Below are positions 1-8,407 of a stretch of DNA of 25,386 nt, piece by piece. The notes under the pieces were generated by a model, which saw only the letters and a list, made by a program, of their open reading frames with translations, had not been told where the DNA came from and made no database searches. Made by a program: the position numbers and the translations under genes. How positions within the stretch are numbered: position 1 is the first letter of the stretch; every line of letters begins with the position of its first letter. The stretch lies in the IMG/VR virus record IMGVR_UViG_3300009170_000028, positions 1 to 25,386 of that record; one strand, 5' to 3'. The stretch is from a virus.

Positions 1-10
1 AGAAAAAATA

Positions 11-1675
11 ATGCCACGGGTAGCAGATATGCTTGGCTATCGAACAGGCTCACAGTTCGGGTCTGGGCAAAGTGTTGATCGTTCAATTCCGATGGCCACA
101 CCGTCGGGTGAGTTTATCCCAACACCACCAACGGCTAGTCAAGAGGCGTGGGCAGGTGCACTATCTAACCCTAGCGTTGCAAGTATCCTATACGGTGCTG
201 GCGAAACCGCTGCGTCCGTACTTAGCTCACCATTGCCGTATGTAGCAGGAATGGTTGGCTACGGATACGGTGCATTGACGGGCAAAGACCCAAGAGAAAC
301 AGGCGCACAGTTTCAGCAAGCAACTACGCTTGAGCCAAAAACAGCACTAGGACAATACTACACAGAGCAAGTGGGTGACAAATTAAGTGCATTGCCACCA
401 GTGATAAGCGGTATCCCGACACCAAGAATAGGCGCAGGTGCAACACGCTATGCAGGGCAGCAGTACGGTATGCCAATGCTAGAGAAAAGCCTGACAATGT
501 ACGAGCAAGGCAAATTAACGCCAGGCTTTACGCCAATTTCTGAAATATTTATTGGCGAAAAGGCAAAAGGTTGGAATCCTGAGCTAAACGCTAAAGCTAT
601 TGAAATGGAAAAGGCGGGTGCTACGCCAAGAGAAATTTGGTCGCAAACAATGAATTGGAAAGGGCCAGAAGGTCTTTGGCGGCAAGAGATAGACGATAGC
701 GGCGCATCATTTGCGGCTAAAAAAATACAAGATATGCCGTATAAAGATACGATAAAAACGCATGAAGCGTTAACACATCCTAAATTGTACGAAAATTATC
801 CAGGCGTTCAGTATTATGAACTAGGGTATGAACCGACTCCTGGCGTTGCAGGTAGTTTTAATCCAAAAGAACAAAAGTTTACTGTTGGCGGCGGGTCGAC
901 ATTAACAAACCCTGAAGCAATAAAATCAACTTTGTTGCATGAAATTCAACACGCAATTCAATCAAAAGAAGATTTTTCTAGGGGTGGAAATCCTGAAGCA
1001 TTGCCAACAATCGTACACGAATTACGAAAACAAGATTTAAGCCCATTGGAAGAAGGTGCAAGCAATTGGAAATTTGCAGCTAATAATCTTGGTCGTTCTT
1101 CCAGTAATTTATATATGCACAAGCTAGACAAGTTAAGTCAATCTGAAAACATTAGACCAAGACAAATAACGGGGTTGGCTGATTTTTATGAATACAGCAA
1201 TCAAATCAGATCAGAATACGGGCCAATGCCCAAACGAGCTGGCCTTGAGCGTGATTCATGGATGAGAAACGCTGCAAATTACATAAAAGAAAAGAATATT
1301 GAGAAAAAGCCATATTTAGCTAATTACGAAAATACAGACCCTAAAAAACAACAATCCATATATCGGAGTGCTTCAAGGGTAATGGATAAGTTTGCCCCAG
1401 ACGCTTTTAAATACCGTGAAACAGTCGCAAAATACAAAACATTGGCTGAGCTAACTCCAATTGAGCAATATATGCGTTCTGGTGGCGAAGCCGAATCAAG
1501 GGCTACACAAGCAAGAATGAATTTAAATATGGAACAACGTAGGGCAACATTTCCAGAAGAATCTTATGATCGTCCAACACAAGACTTAATTTTGTTTAAT
1601 AAACAAAAGTTGTCAGGAAGATTTGGAAATGATGTTTCGCAGCCAACAGACATATTTTCTATACTGTACAAATAA
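11..1675 (+). CDS. Putative virion-associated zincin-like protein (polyvalent-protein type)
   Basis: The 554-residue product has a Gly/Ala-rich N-terminal region (about residues 45-150) and a C-terminal half with a zinc-metalloprotease motif, HEIQH at residues 310-314, in the context STLLHEIQHAIQ. A GGEAESRATQAR motif lies near residues 491-502. This pairing is familiar from large phage polyvalent proteins carrying zincin-like domains; peptidase activity is inferred, not shown. The N-terminal stretch resembles in style the membrane-interacting region of the gp16-like protein at 20620, so it may be packaged or injected. There is no clear Shine-Dalgarno before the ATG, and the frame is open to the window edge (codons GAA AAA ATA precede it), so the true start may lie outside and this may be only the C-terminal part. 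Codon use becomes more AT-rich after about base 690. It ends in a TAATG overlap with the next gene. Confidence 0.65.
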   Translation: MPRVADMLGYRTGSQFGSGQSVDRSIPMATPSGEFIPTPPTASQEAWAGALSNPSVASILYGAGETAASVLSSPLPYVAGMVGYGYGALTGKDPRETGAQFQQATTLEPKTALGQYYTEQVGDKLSALPPVISGIPTPRIGAGATRYAGQQYGMPMLEKSLTMYEQGKLTPGFTPISEIFIGEKAKGWNPELNAKAIEMEKAGATPREIWSQTMNWKGPEGLWRQEIDDSGASFAAKKIQDMPYKDTIKTHEALTHPKLYENYPGVQYYELGYEPTPGVAGSFNPKEQKFTVGGGSTLTNPEAIKSTLLHEIQHAIQSKEDFSRGGNPEALPTIVHELRKQDLSPLEEGASNWKFAANNLGRSSSNLYMHKLDKLSQSENIRPRQITGLADFYEYSNQIRSEYGPMPKRAGLERDSWMRNAANYIKEKNIEKKPYLANYENTDPKKQQSIYRSASRVMDKFAPDAFKYRETVAKYKTLAELTPIEQYMRSGGEAESRATQARMNLNMEQRRATFPEESYDRPTQDLILFNKQKLSGRFGNDVSQPTDIFSILYK

Positions 1676-1872
1676 TGACCCCAAACGTCTATCTACCTTA
1701 CCCAATCCCACAGAACGTTAATGAGTTATATCAGAATGTGTTAACATTGCTTAAGCAGCCTGGCGTTCCAGACAGCCTGTTAAACGAATATAACGCTGTG
1801 GTCGATAATCCTGAAACACAAGACGATATTGACCAAGAAGAAGCTAACTCCGATTCAATGGCTAACGAATGA
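1675..1872 (+). CDS. Small acidic hypothetical protein
   Basis: A 65-residue protein that I do not recognise. The N-terminus is Pro/Tyr/Asn-rich, the middle looks helical, and the last 20 residues are strongly acidic (DDIDQEE and onward). Its ATG shares one base with the preceding stop (TAATG), and its own stop overlaps the next start as ATGA. No Shine-Dalgarno is visible, so it is probably translated by coupling. Its place directly before the small terminase suggests a packaging or assembly accessory role, but nothing in the sequence proves this. Confidence 0.55.
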   Translation: MTPNVYLPYPIPQNVNELYQNVLTLLKQPGVPDSLLNEYNAVVDNPETQDDIDQEEANSDSMANE

Positions 1873-2288
1873 GCAATCCAGTAGGTAGACCAAGCAAATA
1901 CAATCCCGACTTTTGTGAGCGGGTGATTGAGCTTGGGAAATTAGGGAAGTCAGTCGAGCAAATAGCTTGTGAATTGAATGTCGGCACTCGCACAATGTAC
2001 GAATGGCGTGACGTTCATGTCGAATTTTCGCACGCCTTGGAACAAGCTAAGGAATTTGAGCAGAACTGGTGGGAAACCATTGCTCAAACGCACATGATTG
2101 AGGAACAAGGCGCAGCAAAGCTAAATGCGTCAATCTGGTCTAGATCAATGGCGGCACGATTCCCAAAGAAATACCGAGAATCTGTTAAGCAAGAGGTTAC
2201 AGGCGCAGATGGCGCACCGTTGCTTGCTGGTATCCAAGTATCTTTCGTAAAGCCAAATGACACTAGCTCAAGCAATAGCGAAGGCTGA
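1869..2288 (+). CDS. terS: Terminase small subunit
   Basis: A 139-residue DNA-packaging protein that should bind the pac region of the concatemer and hand it to the large subunit. The N-terminus (GRPSKYNPDFCERVIELGK, residues 6-24) and the helix-turn-helix that follows (about residues 29-47, with EQIACELNV and TMYEW) are typical of phage small terminases of the GRPSKY type. So are the HVEFSHAL segment and the central NWWETIAQ helix. The C-terminal tail is Ser/Asn-rich. It overlaps the upstream gene by ATGA and the large subunit by 32 bases, a common arrangement for this pair. A pac site may lie inside this gene, but no specific sequence is recognisable. Confidence 0.87.
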   Translation: MSNPVGRPSKYNPDFCERVIELGKLGKSVEQIACELNVGTRTMYEWRDVHVEFSHALEQAKEFEQNWWETIAQTHMIEEQGAAKLNASIWSRSMAARFPKKYRESVKQEVTGADGAPLLAGIQVSFVKPNDTSSSNSEG

Positions 2289-3534
2289 GTTTCCTGAGAA
2301 ACTGAGTTGTTTATTTGATCCCCCACACTCCCGCTATCGAGTCTTATTCGGTGGTCGAGGCGGTGCAAAGTCTTGGGGAGTGGCTAGAGCGTTATTGATC
2401 CTAGCGGCTAAAGACAAACTCAGAGTGCTATGTGCCCGTGAATACCAGACTTCAATCAAAGATTCGGTGCATAAGCTGCTATCGGATCAGATCAGCGAGC
2501 TTGGGTTAGACGGGTTCTATGAGATTACCCAGGCATCAATCCGTGGAAAGAACGGCTCAGAGTTCTTTTTTGTCGGGTTAAAGAACAATATATCGAACGT
2601 CAAATCCTTTGAAGGCGTTGATATTTGCTGGGTAGAGGAAGCGCAGACGGTATCTAAATCGAGCTGGAACGTGCTGATCCCGACAATTCGTAAGGAAAAG
2701 TCTGAGATTTGGGTGACATTTAACCCAGAGCTAGAAACCGACGATACCTTTCAGCGGTTTGTTGCCCATCCCCCTAAAGACTGCGTAATTGAGAAAATCA
2801 ATTGGTCTGATAACCCTTGGTTTCCTGAAACGCTTAGGATGGAAAAGGATGATCTAAAAGAACGGGACATAGAGGCATACAACACGGTCTGGGAAGGCGT
2901 TTGCCGACAGACGGTAGACGGTGCGGTATTTGCTAGAGAGATGCAAGCGGCTGATCTTGAGGGCAGAATTATGCGGGTAGCTTATGACCCTGCAAAACCC
3001 GTCCATGCGGTATTTGACTTGGGTTGGGCAGACGCAACGGCTATATGGTTCATCCAGTTTATCGGTATGGAAATCCATTTAATCCGATATATTGAAGATA
3101 ATCAACGCACGATCAGCCATTATTTATCTGTAATGCAAACTTACGGATATGTGTACGACACGCTCTGGTTGCCGCACGACGCACAGAATAAAACCCTAGC
3201 GTCTAATGGTCGAAGCATTGAGGAAATAGTCAGAGCTGCGGGCTATAAAGTACAAATTACCGCAAAAGTGCCTGTTTCTGATAGCATTAACGCAGCGAGA
3301 ACGATATTCCCCAAGTGTTATTTTGATCGTGAAGAATGTGCAGAAGGGCTACAATGTTTAAGACATTATCGTTATGATGTAGACCCAGACACTAAAATGT
3401 TTAGTAAAAGCCCACTGCACGATCATTATTCGCATGGTGCTGACGCATTTAGATATATTGGTTTAGTGGTTAATGAGCCACGCAAGATTAAAAAACAGAC
3501 AACGTATCAATTACCTGCGAGTTGGATGGGATGA
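2257..3534 (+). CDS. terL: Terminase large subunit (packaging ATPase-nuclease)
   Basis: This 425-residue motor protein translocates DNA into the prohead and cuts it. The ATPase domain has Walker A GGRGGAKS (residues 32-39), Walker B VDICWVEEA (121-129, likely catalytic Glu127) and a coupling motif around WVTFNPE (152-158). The C-terminal RNase H-like nuclease has its expected acidic residues in VFDLGWAD (Asp254), PHDA (Asp308) and HGADAFRY (Asp396). Length and motifs fit the Terminase_3 / PBSX-type family. A headful mechanism is inferred from the P22-like neighbours. The gene starts within terS and ends in an ATGA overlap with the portal gene, so expression is coupled along the packaging operon. 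All key residues appear intact. Confidence 0.95.
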   Translation: MTLAQAIAKAEFPEKLSCLFDPPHSRYRVLFGGRGGAKSWGVARALLILAAKDKLRVLCAREYQTSIKDSVHKLLSDQISELGLDGFYEITQASIRGKNGSEFFFVGLKNNISNVKSFEGVDICWVEEAQTVSKSSWNVLIPTIRKEKSEIWVTFNPELETDDTFQRFVAHPPKDCVIEKINWSDNPWFPETLRMEKDDLKERDIEAYNTVWEGVCRQTVDGAVFAREMQAADLEGRIMRVAYDPAKPVHAVFDLGWADATAIWFIQFIGMEIHLIRYIEDNQRTISHYLSVMQTYGYVYDTLWLPHDAQNKTLASNGRSIEEIVRAAGYKVQITAKVPVSDSINAARTIFPKCYFDREECAEGLQCLRHYRYDVDPDTKMFSKSPLHDHYSHGADAFRYIGLVVNEPRKIKKQTTYQLPASWMG

Positions 3535-5648
3535 TGGAAAACGAAAACGATCCACGAATTGCTGATGCAATGAAGTTTCTGCGCCTGTCTAACGATGCTG
3601 ATACGTCAAACCGTAGCGAAGCACTTGAAGATTTAAAGTTTGCCGCTGGCGATCAATGGCCTACTGAGATTCAGAACAGCCGAAACCTTGAAGCCCGTCC
3701 ATGCCTGACAATCAACAAGATTGATCCGTACATCCGACAGGTTACAAACCAACAACGCCAGGCTAGACCCCGCATCAAAGTGCATGGGATGAATACTAGC
3801 TCAGACGAAAAACTAGCAGAAATCCTAACTGGCGTGATCCGTCACATTGAGGTTAACTCAGACGCAGATCAGGCTTACGACACAGCATTTGATTATTCTG
3901 TGCGTATGGGTTGGGGTTATTTCCGAGTTGTAACTGACTATATTCGTGACGATTCGTTTGACCAAGAAATTTATATTCGTCCGATTGATAACCCGTTCAC
4001 GGTTTATTTTGATCCAAATTCGATATTGCCTGACGGTTCGGATGCCGAGCGTTGTCTAATTACGACGGTATTAGAAAAGAAAGTCTTTCAGGATATGTAC
4101 CCAGACGCTGATCTTGGCAGCTTTACCTATCGTGGAACTGGTGACGATTCAGCCGAATGGATTATGAAGGATGATATTCGGATTGCCGAATACTTCTATA
4201 CCGAGCGTAAAGCGGTCAAGTTAGTCCAGTTAAGCGATGGCACAGCGGTTTTTGAGGATGAGTTGCCAGCCGAGGAAATCCTGCGAATGGCGGGAATTAC
4301 AAGGGTTGGCGAACGTGAGTCCATGCGTAAGCAGATCAAGTGGTGCAAGTTGACCGCTATGGAAGTGCTTGAAGAACGCACATGGCCTGGCAAGTACATC
4401 CCTATTGTTCCAGTCTACGGTCAACAGCTTGTTATTGAGTCTAAGCGCAAAAAGTACGGTTTGGTACGCAACGCTAAAGACCCACAACGGATGCTGAACT
4501 TCTGGCAAACATCTATCACCGAGTCCGTAGCACTAGCACCTAAAGCGAAGTGGTTACTAGCAGAAGGTCAGGATGAAGGCCACGAATTAGAGTGGGCATC
4601 GGCTAACATTAAATCTACGCCTGTCTTGCGGTACAAGCAAAAAGACATTGAAGGCCAGCCTGCACCAGCACCAGTACGCTTGCAGCCTGAGCCACCACCA
4701 GCGGGAATTCTTGCTGCGAGTGCGTCGATCAACAATGATCTGCAAGCTGTATTAGGTATCTTTGACCCGAATCAAATGCCAACTGGCAATATGTCGGGTA
4801 AAGCTATCAATGGTCAACAACAGCAAATGGATTTGACTAACTTCCATTACTTTGACAATTTGACCCGTTCGATTCGGTTTGCAGGCAAGATTCTGCTTGA
4901 TTTGATCCCAAAGATTTACGATCACGAACGAGTAATGCGGATCATTGGCTACGATAATCAGCCCGAACTGGTTGTTTTGAATCAGCGCACCGTTGATGCG
5001 GCTGGAGTCACCAAGATTCTGAACGATGTGACGGTTGGCGAATATGACGTTGTGATGGAGACTGGCCCAGGCTACAACTCCAAACGTCAGGAAGCTGTTG
5101 CCAACATGATGCCATTGCTTGCTGGAAGCCCAGACCTGATGAAGATTGCGGGTGATTTGGTCTTTAGAAACATGGATTTCCCTGGTGCTGATGTGATTGC
5201 GGATCGGTTGGCAGCGTCTAACCCATTAGCTAACATTGATGAAAAGTCAGACATTCCACCACAAGCGCAAATGCAACTAGCTCAGTCTAAGCAAATGATC
5301 GAGCAAATGCAGCAGAAAATGCAACAAATGGAAATGATGCTTAAGAGTCGTGCTGATGTTGTTGCATTGCAGCAAGACGGTGAAACCAAGCGTAAGTTAA
5401 TGGATGTGACTTCACGGGCGCATAATACTGAAACGATTAACGAAGCTAAAGTTAATCAAAATATTATGAATTCAATGGTTTCGCAGAATAAAGCTGAACT
5501 GGATGCGATGACCAAGTTAATGTTGGCTCGCATGGATACAAACCAATTACAGGCTGAGATTGCAAAGCGTGACGCTGAAACACAACAAATGTACGCATTT
5601 TCTGAGGGTGAAGTTCACACAGAAACTAGCCCATTCATTCAGCGTTGA
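3531..5648 (+). CDS. Portal protein, P22 gp1-like
   Basis: A dodecameric portal subunit that forms the DNA channel at the capsid vertex and docks the terminase. The N-terminus (GDQWP, ARPCLTINKI, then VTNQQRQARPRIKV) and the FDYSVRMGWGYFRVV segment are characteristic of P22-type portals. At about 705 residues it is close to P22 gp1 (725). From about residue 577 onward the chain is Gln/Met-rich and helical (QMQQKMQQMEMM), consistent with the long C-terminal barrel helix of P22 portal. A Pro-rich loop lies near residues 372-392. The reading frame also offers a TTG at 3522, but the ATG at 3531 forms an ATGA overlap with the terL stop and is preferred; ATG 3534 is a second option. Confidence 0.93.
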   Translation: MMENENDPRIADAMKFLRLSNDADTSNRSEALEDLKFAAGDQWPTEIQNSRNLEARPCLTINKIDPYIRQVTNQQRQARPRIKVHGMNTSSDEKLAEILTGVIRHIEVNSDADQAYDTAFDYSVRMGWGYFRVVTDYIRDDSFDQEIYIRPIDNPFTVYFDPNSILPDGSDAERCLITTVLEKKVFQDMYPDADLGSFTYRGTGDDSAEWIMKDDIRIAEYFYTERKAVKLVQLSDGTAVFEDELPAEEILRMAGITRVGERESMRKQIKWCKLTAMEVLEERTWPGKYIPIVPVYGQQLVIESKRKKYGLVRNAKDPQRMLNFWQTSITESVALAPKAKWLLAEGQDEGHELEWASANIKSTPVLRYKQKDIEGQPAPAPVRLQPEPPPAGILAASASINNDLQAVLGIFDPNQMPTGNMSGKAINGQQQQMDLTNFHYFDNLTRSIRFAGKILLDLIPKIYDHERVMRIIGYDNQPELVVLNQRTVDAAGVTKILNDVTVGEYDVVMETGPGYNSKRQEAVANMMPLLAGSPDLMKIAGDLVFRNMDFPGADVIADRLAASNPLANIDEKSDIPPQAQMQLAQSKQMIEQMQQKMQQMEMMLKSRADVVALQQDGETKRKLMDVTSRAHNTETINEAKVNQNIMNSMVSQNKAELDAMTKLMLARMDTNQLQAEIAKRDAETQQMYAFSEGEVHTETSPFIQR

Positions 5649-5672
5649 CATTTAATATATTTGGATTATTAT
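5645..5672 (+). promoter_or_regulatory. Candidate sigma70 promoter upstream of scaffold and coat genes
   Basis: A consensus TTGACA (5645-5650) overlaps the portal stop codon. After a 16-base spacer comes TATTAT (5667-5672), one mismatch from TATAAT. It lies 50 bases ahead of the scaffold start, in the only sizeable gap of the early late-operon. A short inverted repeat (CCAGTT/AACTGG, 5684-5701) lies just downstream. It would allow extra transcription of scaffold, coat and decoration genes. This is a sequence match only. Confidence 0.5.
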
Positions 5673-5721
5673 GAGCATACTTACCAGTTAGTTAAAACTG
5701 GGTCAATTCTTGGATAAAACC

Positions 5722-6597
5722 ATGTCAGATAGTCGTGAAGCAGGATCAGTTGTAACTAGTGAAAATATTGCAGAGTTTACGGCACAGAAATTAGGTTTAG
5801 CTGACCGTGCAGATACTGAGGCTGATGATTCAGAGCCAGATCAAGCACCGGAACAGAGTGAACCGAAGTCCGAGGACGAAGCTAAAACAGGTAAACAAAG
5901 TCCTAAACTTGAAAGGCGGTTTTCTGAGATTACTAAGCAACGTGAACAGGCTCGTGAAGAAGCGAAGCGTGAACGTGAAGCTAGAGAATCTTTAGAAGCA
6001 AAGGTAGCGGAACTTGAAAGACGCACTCAACCACAACAAAGGGTTGAATCGTTAGACGAAGAACCAAAGCCCGAGCAATTCAACGATGCTTTTGAATATG
6101 CAAGAGCGTTAGCTGAATATTCTGCTGAACAGGCGTTAAAGAATCGTGATCGAGTAGAGCTTGAAAAGAAGTATCAAGCAGAGCATGACAAACTAATTGA
6201 GGTTTGGAATGATCGGCTAGAGGCTACTAAGAAAGAACTACCGGATTATGCGGATATGATTGAGTCATCCGATGTAATGGTTTCTGACCAAGTTCGTGAT
6301 GCTCTATTAGAAAGTGATGCAGGGCCAAGAATCCTGTACCACCTTGCCGAGAATCCTGATTACGCTGAAAAGCTGTCGAAGATGACAGTCATTAGCGCAC
6401 TGAGAGAGATTGGGAAGTTGGAAGCTAAGTTTGAAAAAACTGAAACTAAACCTGTTGTGCGGTCTAAAGCACCAGCACCGATTAACCCTTTGCGGGCTAC
6501 GGGCGGTTCGATGGATACCACAATCGGAAGCGATGGTGAGTTTCACGGAACGTATAGCCAATGGCGTGAAGCCAGAAAAGCGGGGAAGATTAGGTGA
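5722..6597 (+). CDS. Scaffolding protein, P22 gp8-like
   Basis: A 291-residue, highly charged, helical protein between portal and coat, the position of the P22 scaffold (303 residues). The N-terminal third is acidic and Glu/Ser/Asp-rich. A coiled coil covers about residues 63-105 with many Arg/Glu heptads. The C-terminus ends in a basic segment (YSQWREARKAGKIR), matching the basic helix-turn-helix that binds coat in P22. The role, inferred from order and features, is to direct coat assembly around the portal and then leave. The frame opens with a TTG at 5710, but the ATG at 5722 is preferred because a GGAT sequence lies just before it, as in several neighbouring genes (GGATTATC-ATG, GGATAATC-ATG). 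Confidence 0.85.
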   Translation: MSDSREAGSVVTSENIAEFTAQKLGLADRADTEADDSEPDQAPEQSEPKSEDEAKTGKQSPKLERRFSEITKQREQAREEAKREREARESLEAKVAELERRTQPQQRVESLDEEPKPEQFNDAFEYARALAEYSAEQALKNRDRVELEKKYQAEHDKLIEVWNDRLEATKKELPDYADMIESSDVMVSDQVRDALLESDAGPRILYHLAENPDYAEKLSKMTVISALREIGKLEAKFEKTETKPVVRSKAPAPINPLRATGGSMDTTIGSDGEFHGTYSQWREARKAGKIR

Positions 6598-6632
6598 TGG
6601 AAAAATCTAATTTTTGATTAAAGGAAATTATT

Positions 6633-7871
6633 ATGAGTAATACTCTACTCACCATCAGCAAGATCACCAATGAAGCATTGATGGTCTTGGAAAACGAATT
6701 GACTTTTACTGGTCAAGTCGAGCGCAAGTACGATGACCAATTTGCTGTTGTCGGCGCAAAAATCGGTAACACTGTTAACGTCCGTAAGCCTGGTCGCTTC
6801 ATCGGTACGACTGGCCCAGCTCTGAACGTTGAAGATTTCAACGAAACTTCTGTGCCTGTTACCCTGTCGACTCAGTTCCACGTTGATACACAGTTCACCA
6901 CTCAAGACTTGGCATTGAGCCTCGATTCGTTTTCGGATCGTGTTCTCAAACCCGCTATTGCAGCGATTGCCAACAAGGTCGATGCTGACGGTCTAACAAT
7001 GGCTAAAAACGCCACTGCTAACACTGTTGGTACTGCTGGTACAACCCCAAGCGCACTGCTCACCTTTTTGACTGCACAGGCTTTTCTGGACAGCGAAGGC
7101 GCACCCCGTGACGGTAAGCGTTCTTGCATTATTGAACCATTCACTTCAGCTTCGATTGTTGACTCGCTCAAGGGCTTGTTTGTTCCATCGAACGTGATTG
7201 CCGATCAGTACAAGAAAGGCATGATGGGTCGTGACTCAGGCGGCATGAACTGGTATATGGATCAGAACGTTGTCAATCAAACGTATGGCACATCGGCTGG
7301 TACGGCTGTTGTTGCTACTACTACTGCTACAGGTTTCCTGACAAGCGGCTGGGCATCGACTTCGACGATCAGCTTGACTTCGACTGGTGCTGTTAGCTTG
7401 AACGTTGGCGATACCATTCAGATTGCTGGCGTATTCGCTGTCAACCCACAAAACCGTGCTGCTTACGGTACTAACAAACTGCGTTCGTTTGTTGTTACTC
7501 AAGCTGCTTCGGGTACTGGTGCAACGTTTAGCGTAGTGGTTTCGCCTGCTGTCATTACTGGCGGTCAATTCCAAAACGTTTCGATCCCAACCACTTCGGC
7601 AACTGCTGCTGTGACTTTCTTTAACAAGACTGGTACGGTTTCGCCACAAAACATCGTAATGCACAAAAATGCGTTCACTTTGGCTTGTGCTGACCTTGAG
7701 TTGCCAGACGGTGTGCATTTCGCAGGTCGTGCCTCTGATAAAGAGCTTGGTTTGTCGATCCGTGTGGTTCGTCAATACACCATCAACAACGATTCGATCC
7801 CGACTCGTCTAGATGTGCTGTACGGCTGGGCCCCGCTGTATCCCGAACTGGCTTGCCGAGTCGCAGCCTAA
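6633..7871 (+). CDS. Major coat protein, P22 gp5-like
   Basis: A 412-residue capsid protein of the P22 coat family with HK97 fold; P22 gp5 has 430 residues. The N-terminus (MSNTLLTISKITNEALMVL) and the segment with YDDQF and IGNTVNVRKP are typical. The region around residues 215-330 (GDTIQIAGVFAVNPQNR and on to VVVSPAVI) corresponds to the beta-barrel insertion domain of P22-type coats. The C-terminus has the expected core strands (VRQYTINNDSIPTRLDVLYGW, in part). A strong ribosome site, AAAGGAAAT, lies 8 bases before the ATG, consistent with very high expression, and codon use here is notably C-richer than in neighbours. It is probably transcribed from the portal/scaffold junction promoter as well as from upstream. 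Confidence 0.94.
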   Translation: MSNTLLTISKITNEALMVLENELTFTGQVERKYDDQFAVVGAKIGNTVNVRKPGRFIGTTGPALNVEDFNETSVPVTLSTQFHVDTQFTTQDLALSLDSFSDRVLKPAIAAIANKVDADGLTMAKNATANTVGTAGTTPSALLTFLTAQAFLDSEGAPRDGKRSCIIEPFTSASIVDSLKGLFVPSNVIADQYKKGMMGRDSGGMNWYMDQNVVNQTYGTSAGTAVVATTTATGFLTSGWASTSTISLTSTGAVSLNVGDTIQIAGVFAVNPQNRAAYGTNKLRSFVVTQAASGTGATFSVVVSPAVITGGQFQNVSIPTTSATAAVTFFNKTGTVSPQNIVMHKNAFTLACADLELPDGVHFAGRASDKELGLSIRVVRQYTINNDSIPTRLDVLYGWAPLYPELACRVAA

Positions 7872-7877
7872 TTTAGT

Positions 7878-7895
7878 GGGGGGTGAAAGCCCCCC
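7878..7895 (+). terminator. GC hairpin after the coat gene (attenuator or mRNA-stabilising stem)
   Basis: Six G (7878-7883), loop TGAAAG, six C (7890-7895) form a perfect 6-bp stem just after the coat stop. No U-run follows, so it may slow transcription or protect the 3' end of coat mRNA and is unlikely to terminate fully. Confidence 0.5.
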
Positions 7896-7921
7896 GTTAA
7901 TTAAAATCAAAGGAAATTATC

Positions 7922-8341
7922 ATGTCGAATCCAGGCCCAGCAGTAACTATTAGCTCGCACCCACAGGTTGCGGGTACTAACCAAGCAATTCGTTTGCTTG
8001 CATCGTTTCAAAGCGTGAACGTCAATGCTCTTGGCGATACCGTTTTGCAAATCATCAACACCACTAGCTACAGCGTTTCTAACGTTATCGTGACCAATGC
8101 AAGCATCAGCCTGTCAACGGCTGAAGCAGGACTGTTTACAGCCCCTGCTGCGGGCGGTACAGCAATTGTTGCAAACGCAGCATTGTCGGCTTGTAGCTCT
8201 GCATCGGTTGTGTCACAACGCAGCGTTGCAAGCACAGCAGCTCAAGCAGGGCAAAAACTCTACTTCAATGTAGCGGTTGCCCAAGGTGCTGCGGCAACTT
8301 GCGATGTGTTTGTTTATGGCTACGATTTGACGTTTAATTAA
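7922..8341 (+). CDS. Probable capsid decoration or small structural protein
   Basis: A 139-residue protein without a recognisable family signature. It is rich in Ala, Ser, Thr and Val with alternating hydrophobic residues, suggesting beta structure, and has no membrane segment or charged clusters. It lies directly after the coat gene and has an almost identical ribosome site and spacer (AAAGGAAATTATCATG against AAAGGAAATTATTATG). A strong terminator follows it. Placement, matched translation signal and C-rich codon use like the coat suggest a highly expressed virion component such as a head decoration protein. The function is inferred from context only. Confidence 0.6.
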   Translation: MSNPGPAVTISSHPQVAGTNQAIRLLASFQSVNVNALGDTVLQIINTTSYSVSNVIVTNASISLSTAEAGLFTAPAAGGTAIVANAALSACSSASVVSQRSVASTAAQAGQKLYFNVAVAQGAAATCDVFVYGYDLTFN

Positions 8342-8357
8342 ACAGTCATAACGTTAA

Positions 8358-8393
8358 GAAAGCCACTCAGTAAATTGGGTGGCTTTTTTTCTT
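8358..8393 (+). terminator. Rho-independent terminator after the coat/decoration unit
   Basis: A stem AAAGCCACTC / GGGTGGCTTT (one G-U pair) with loop AGTAAATT is followed by a run of seven T and then CTT. This is a textbook intrinsic terminator at the end of the scaffold-coat-decoration unit. Since no good promoter is visible before the next gene, some read-through or antitermination is likely. Confidence 0.85.
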
Positions 8394-8407
8394 AAAAAAG
8401 GATTATC

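Noticed and set aside
3522-3533. TTG start for the portal
   Set aside because: ATG at 3531 forms the usual ATGA overlap with terL; the TTG adds only three residues.
5684-5701. Inverted repeat CCAGTT/AACTGG as terminator
   Set aside because: Six base pairs with no following T-run; at most an operator or leader hairpin, so mentioned only beside the promoter.
7236-7775. Long open frame (179 codons) on the minus strand inside the coat gene
   Set aside because: It lies wholly within the well-supported coat gene, has a low-complexity Ser/Arg/Thr-rich product with no domain, and reflects the biased codon use of that gene.
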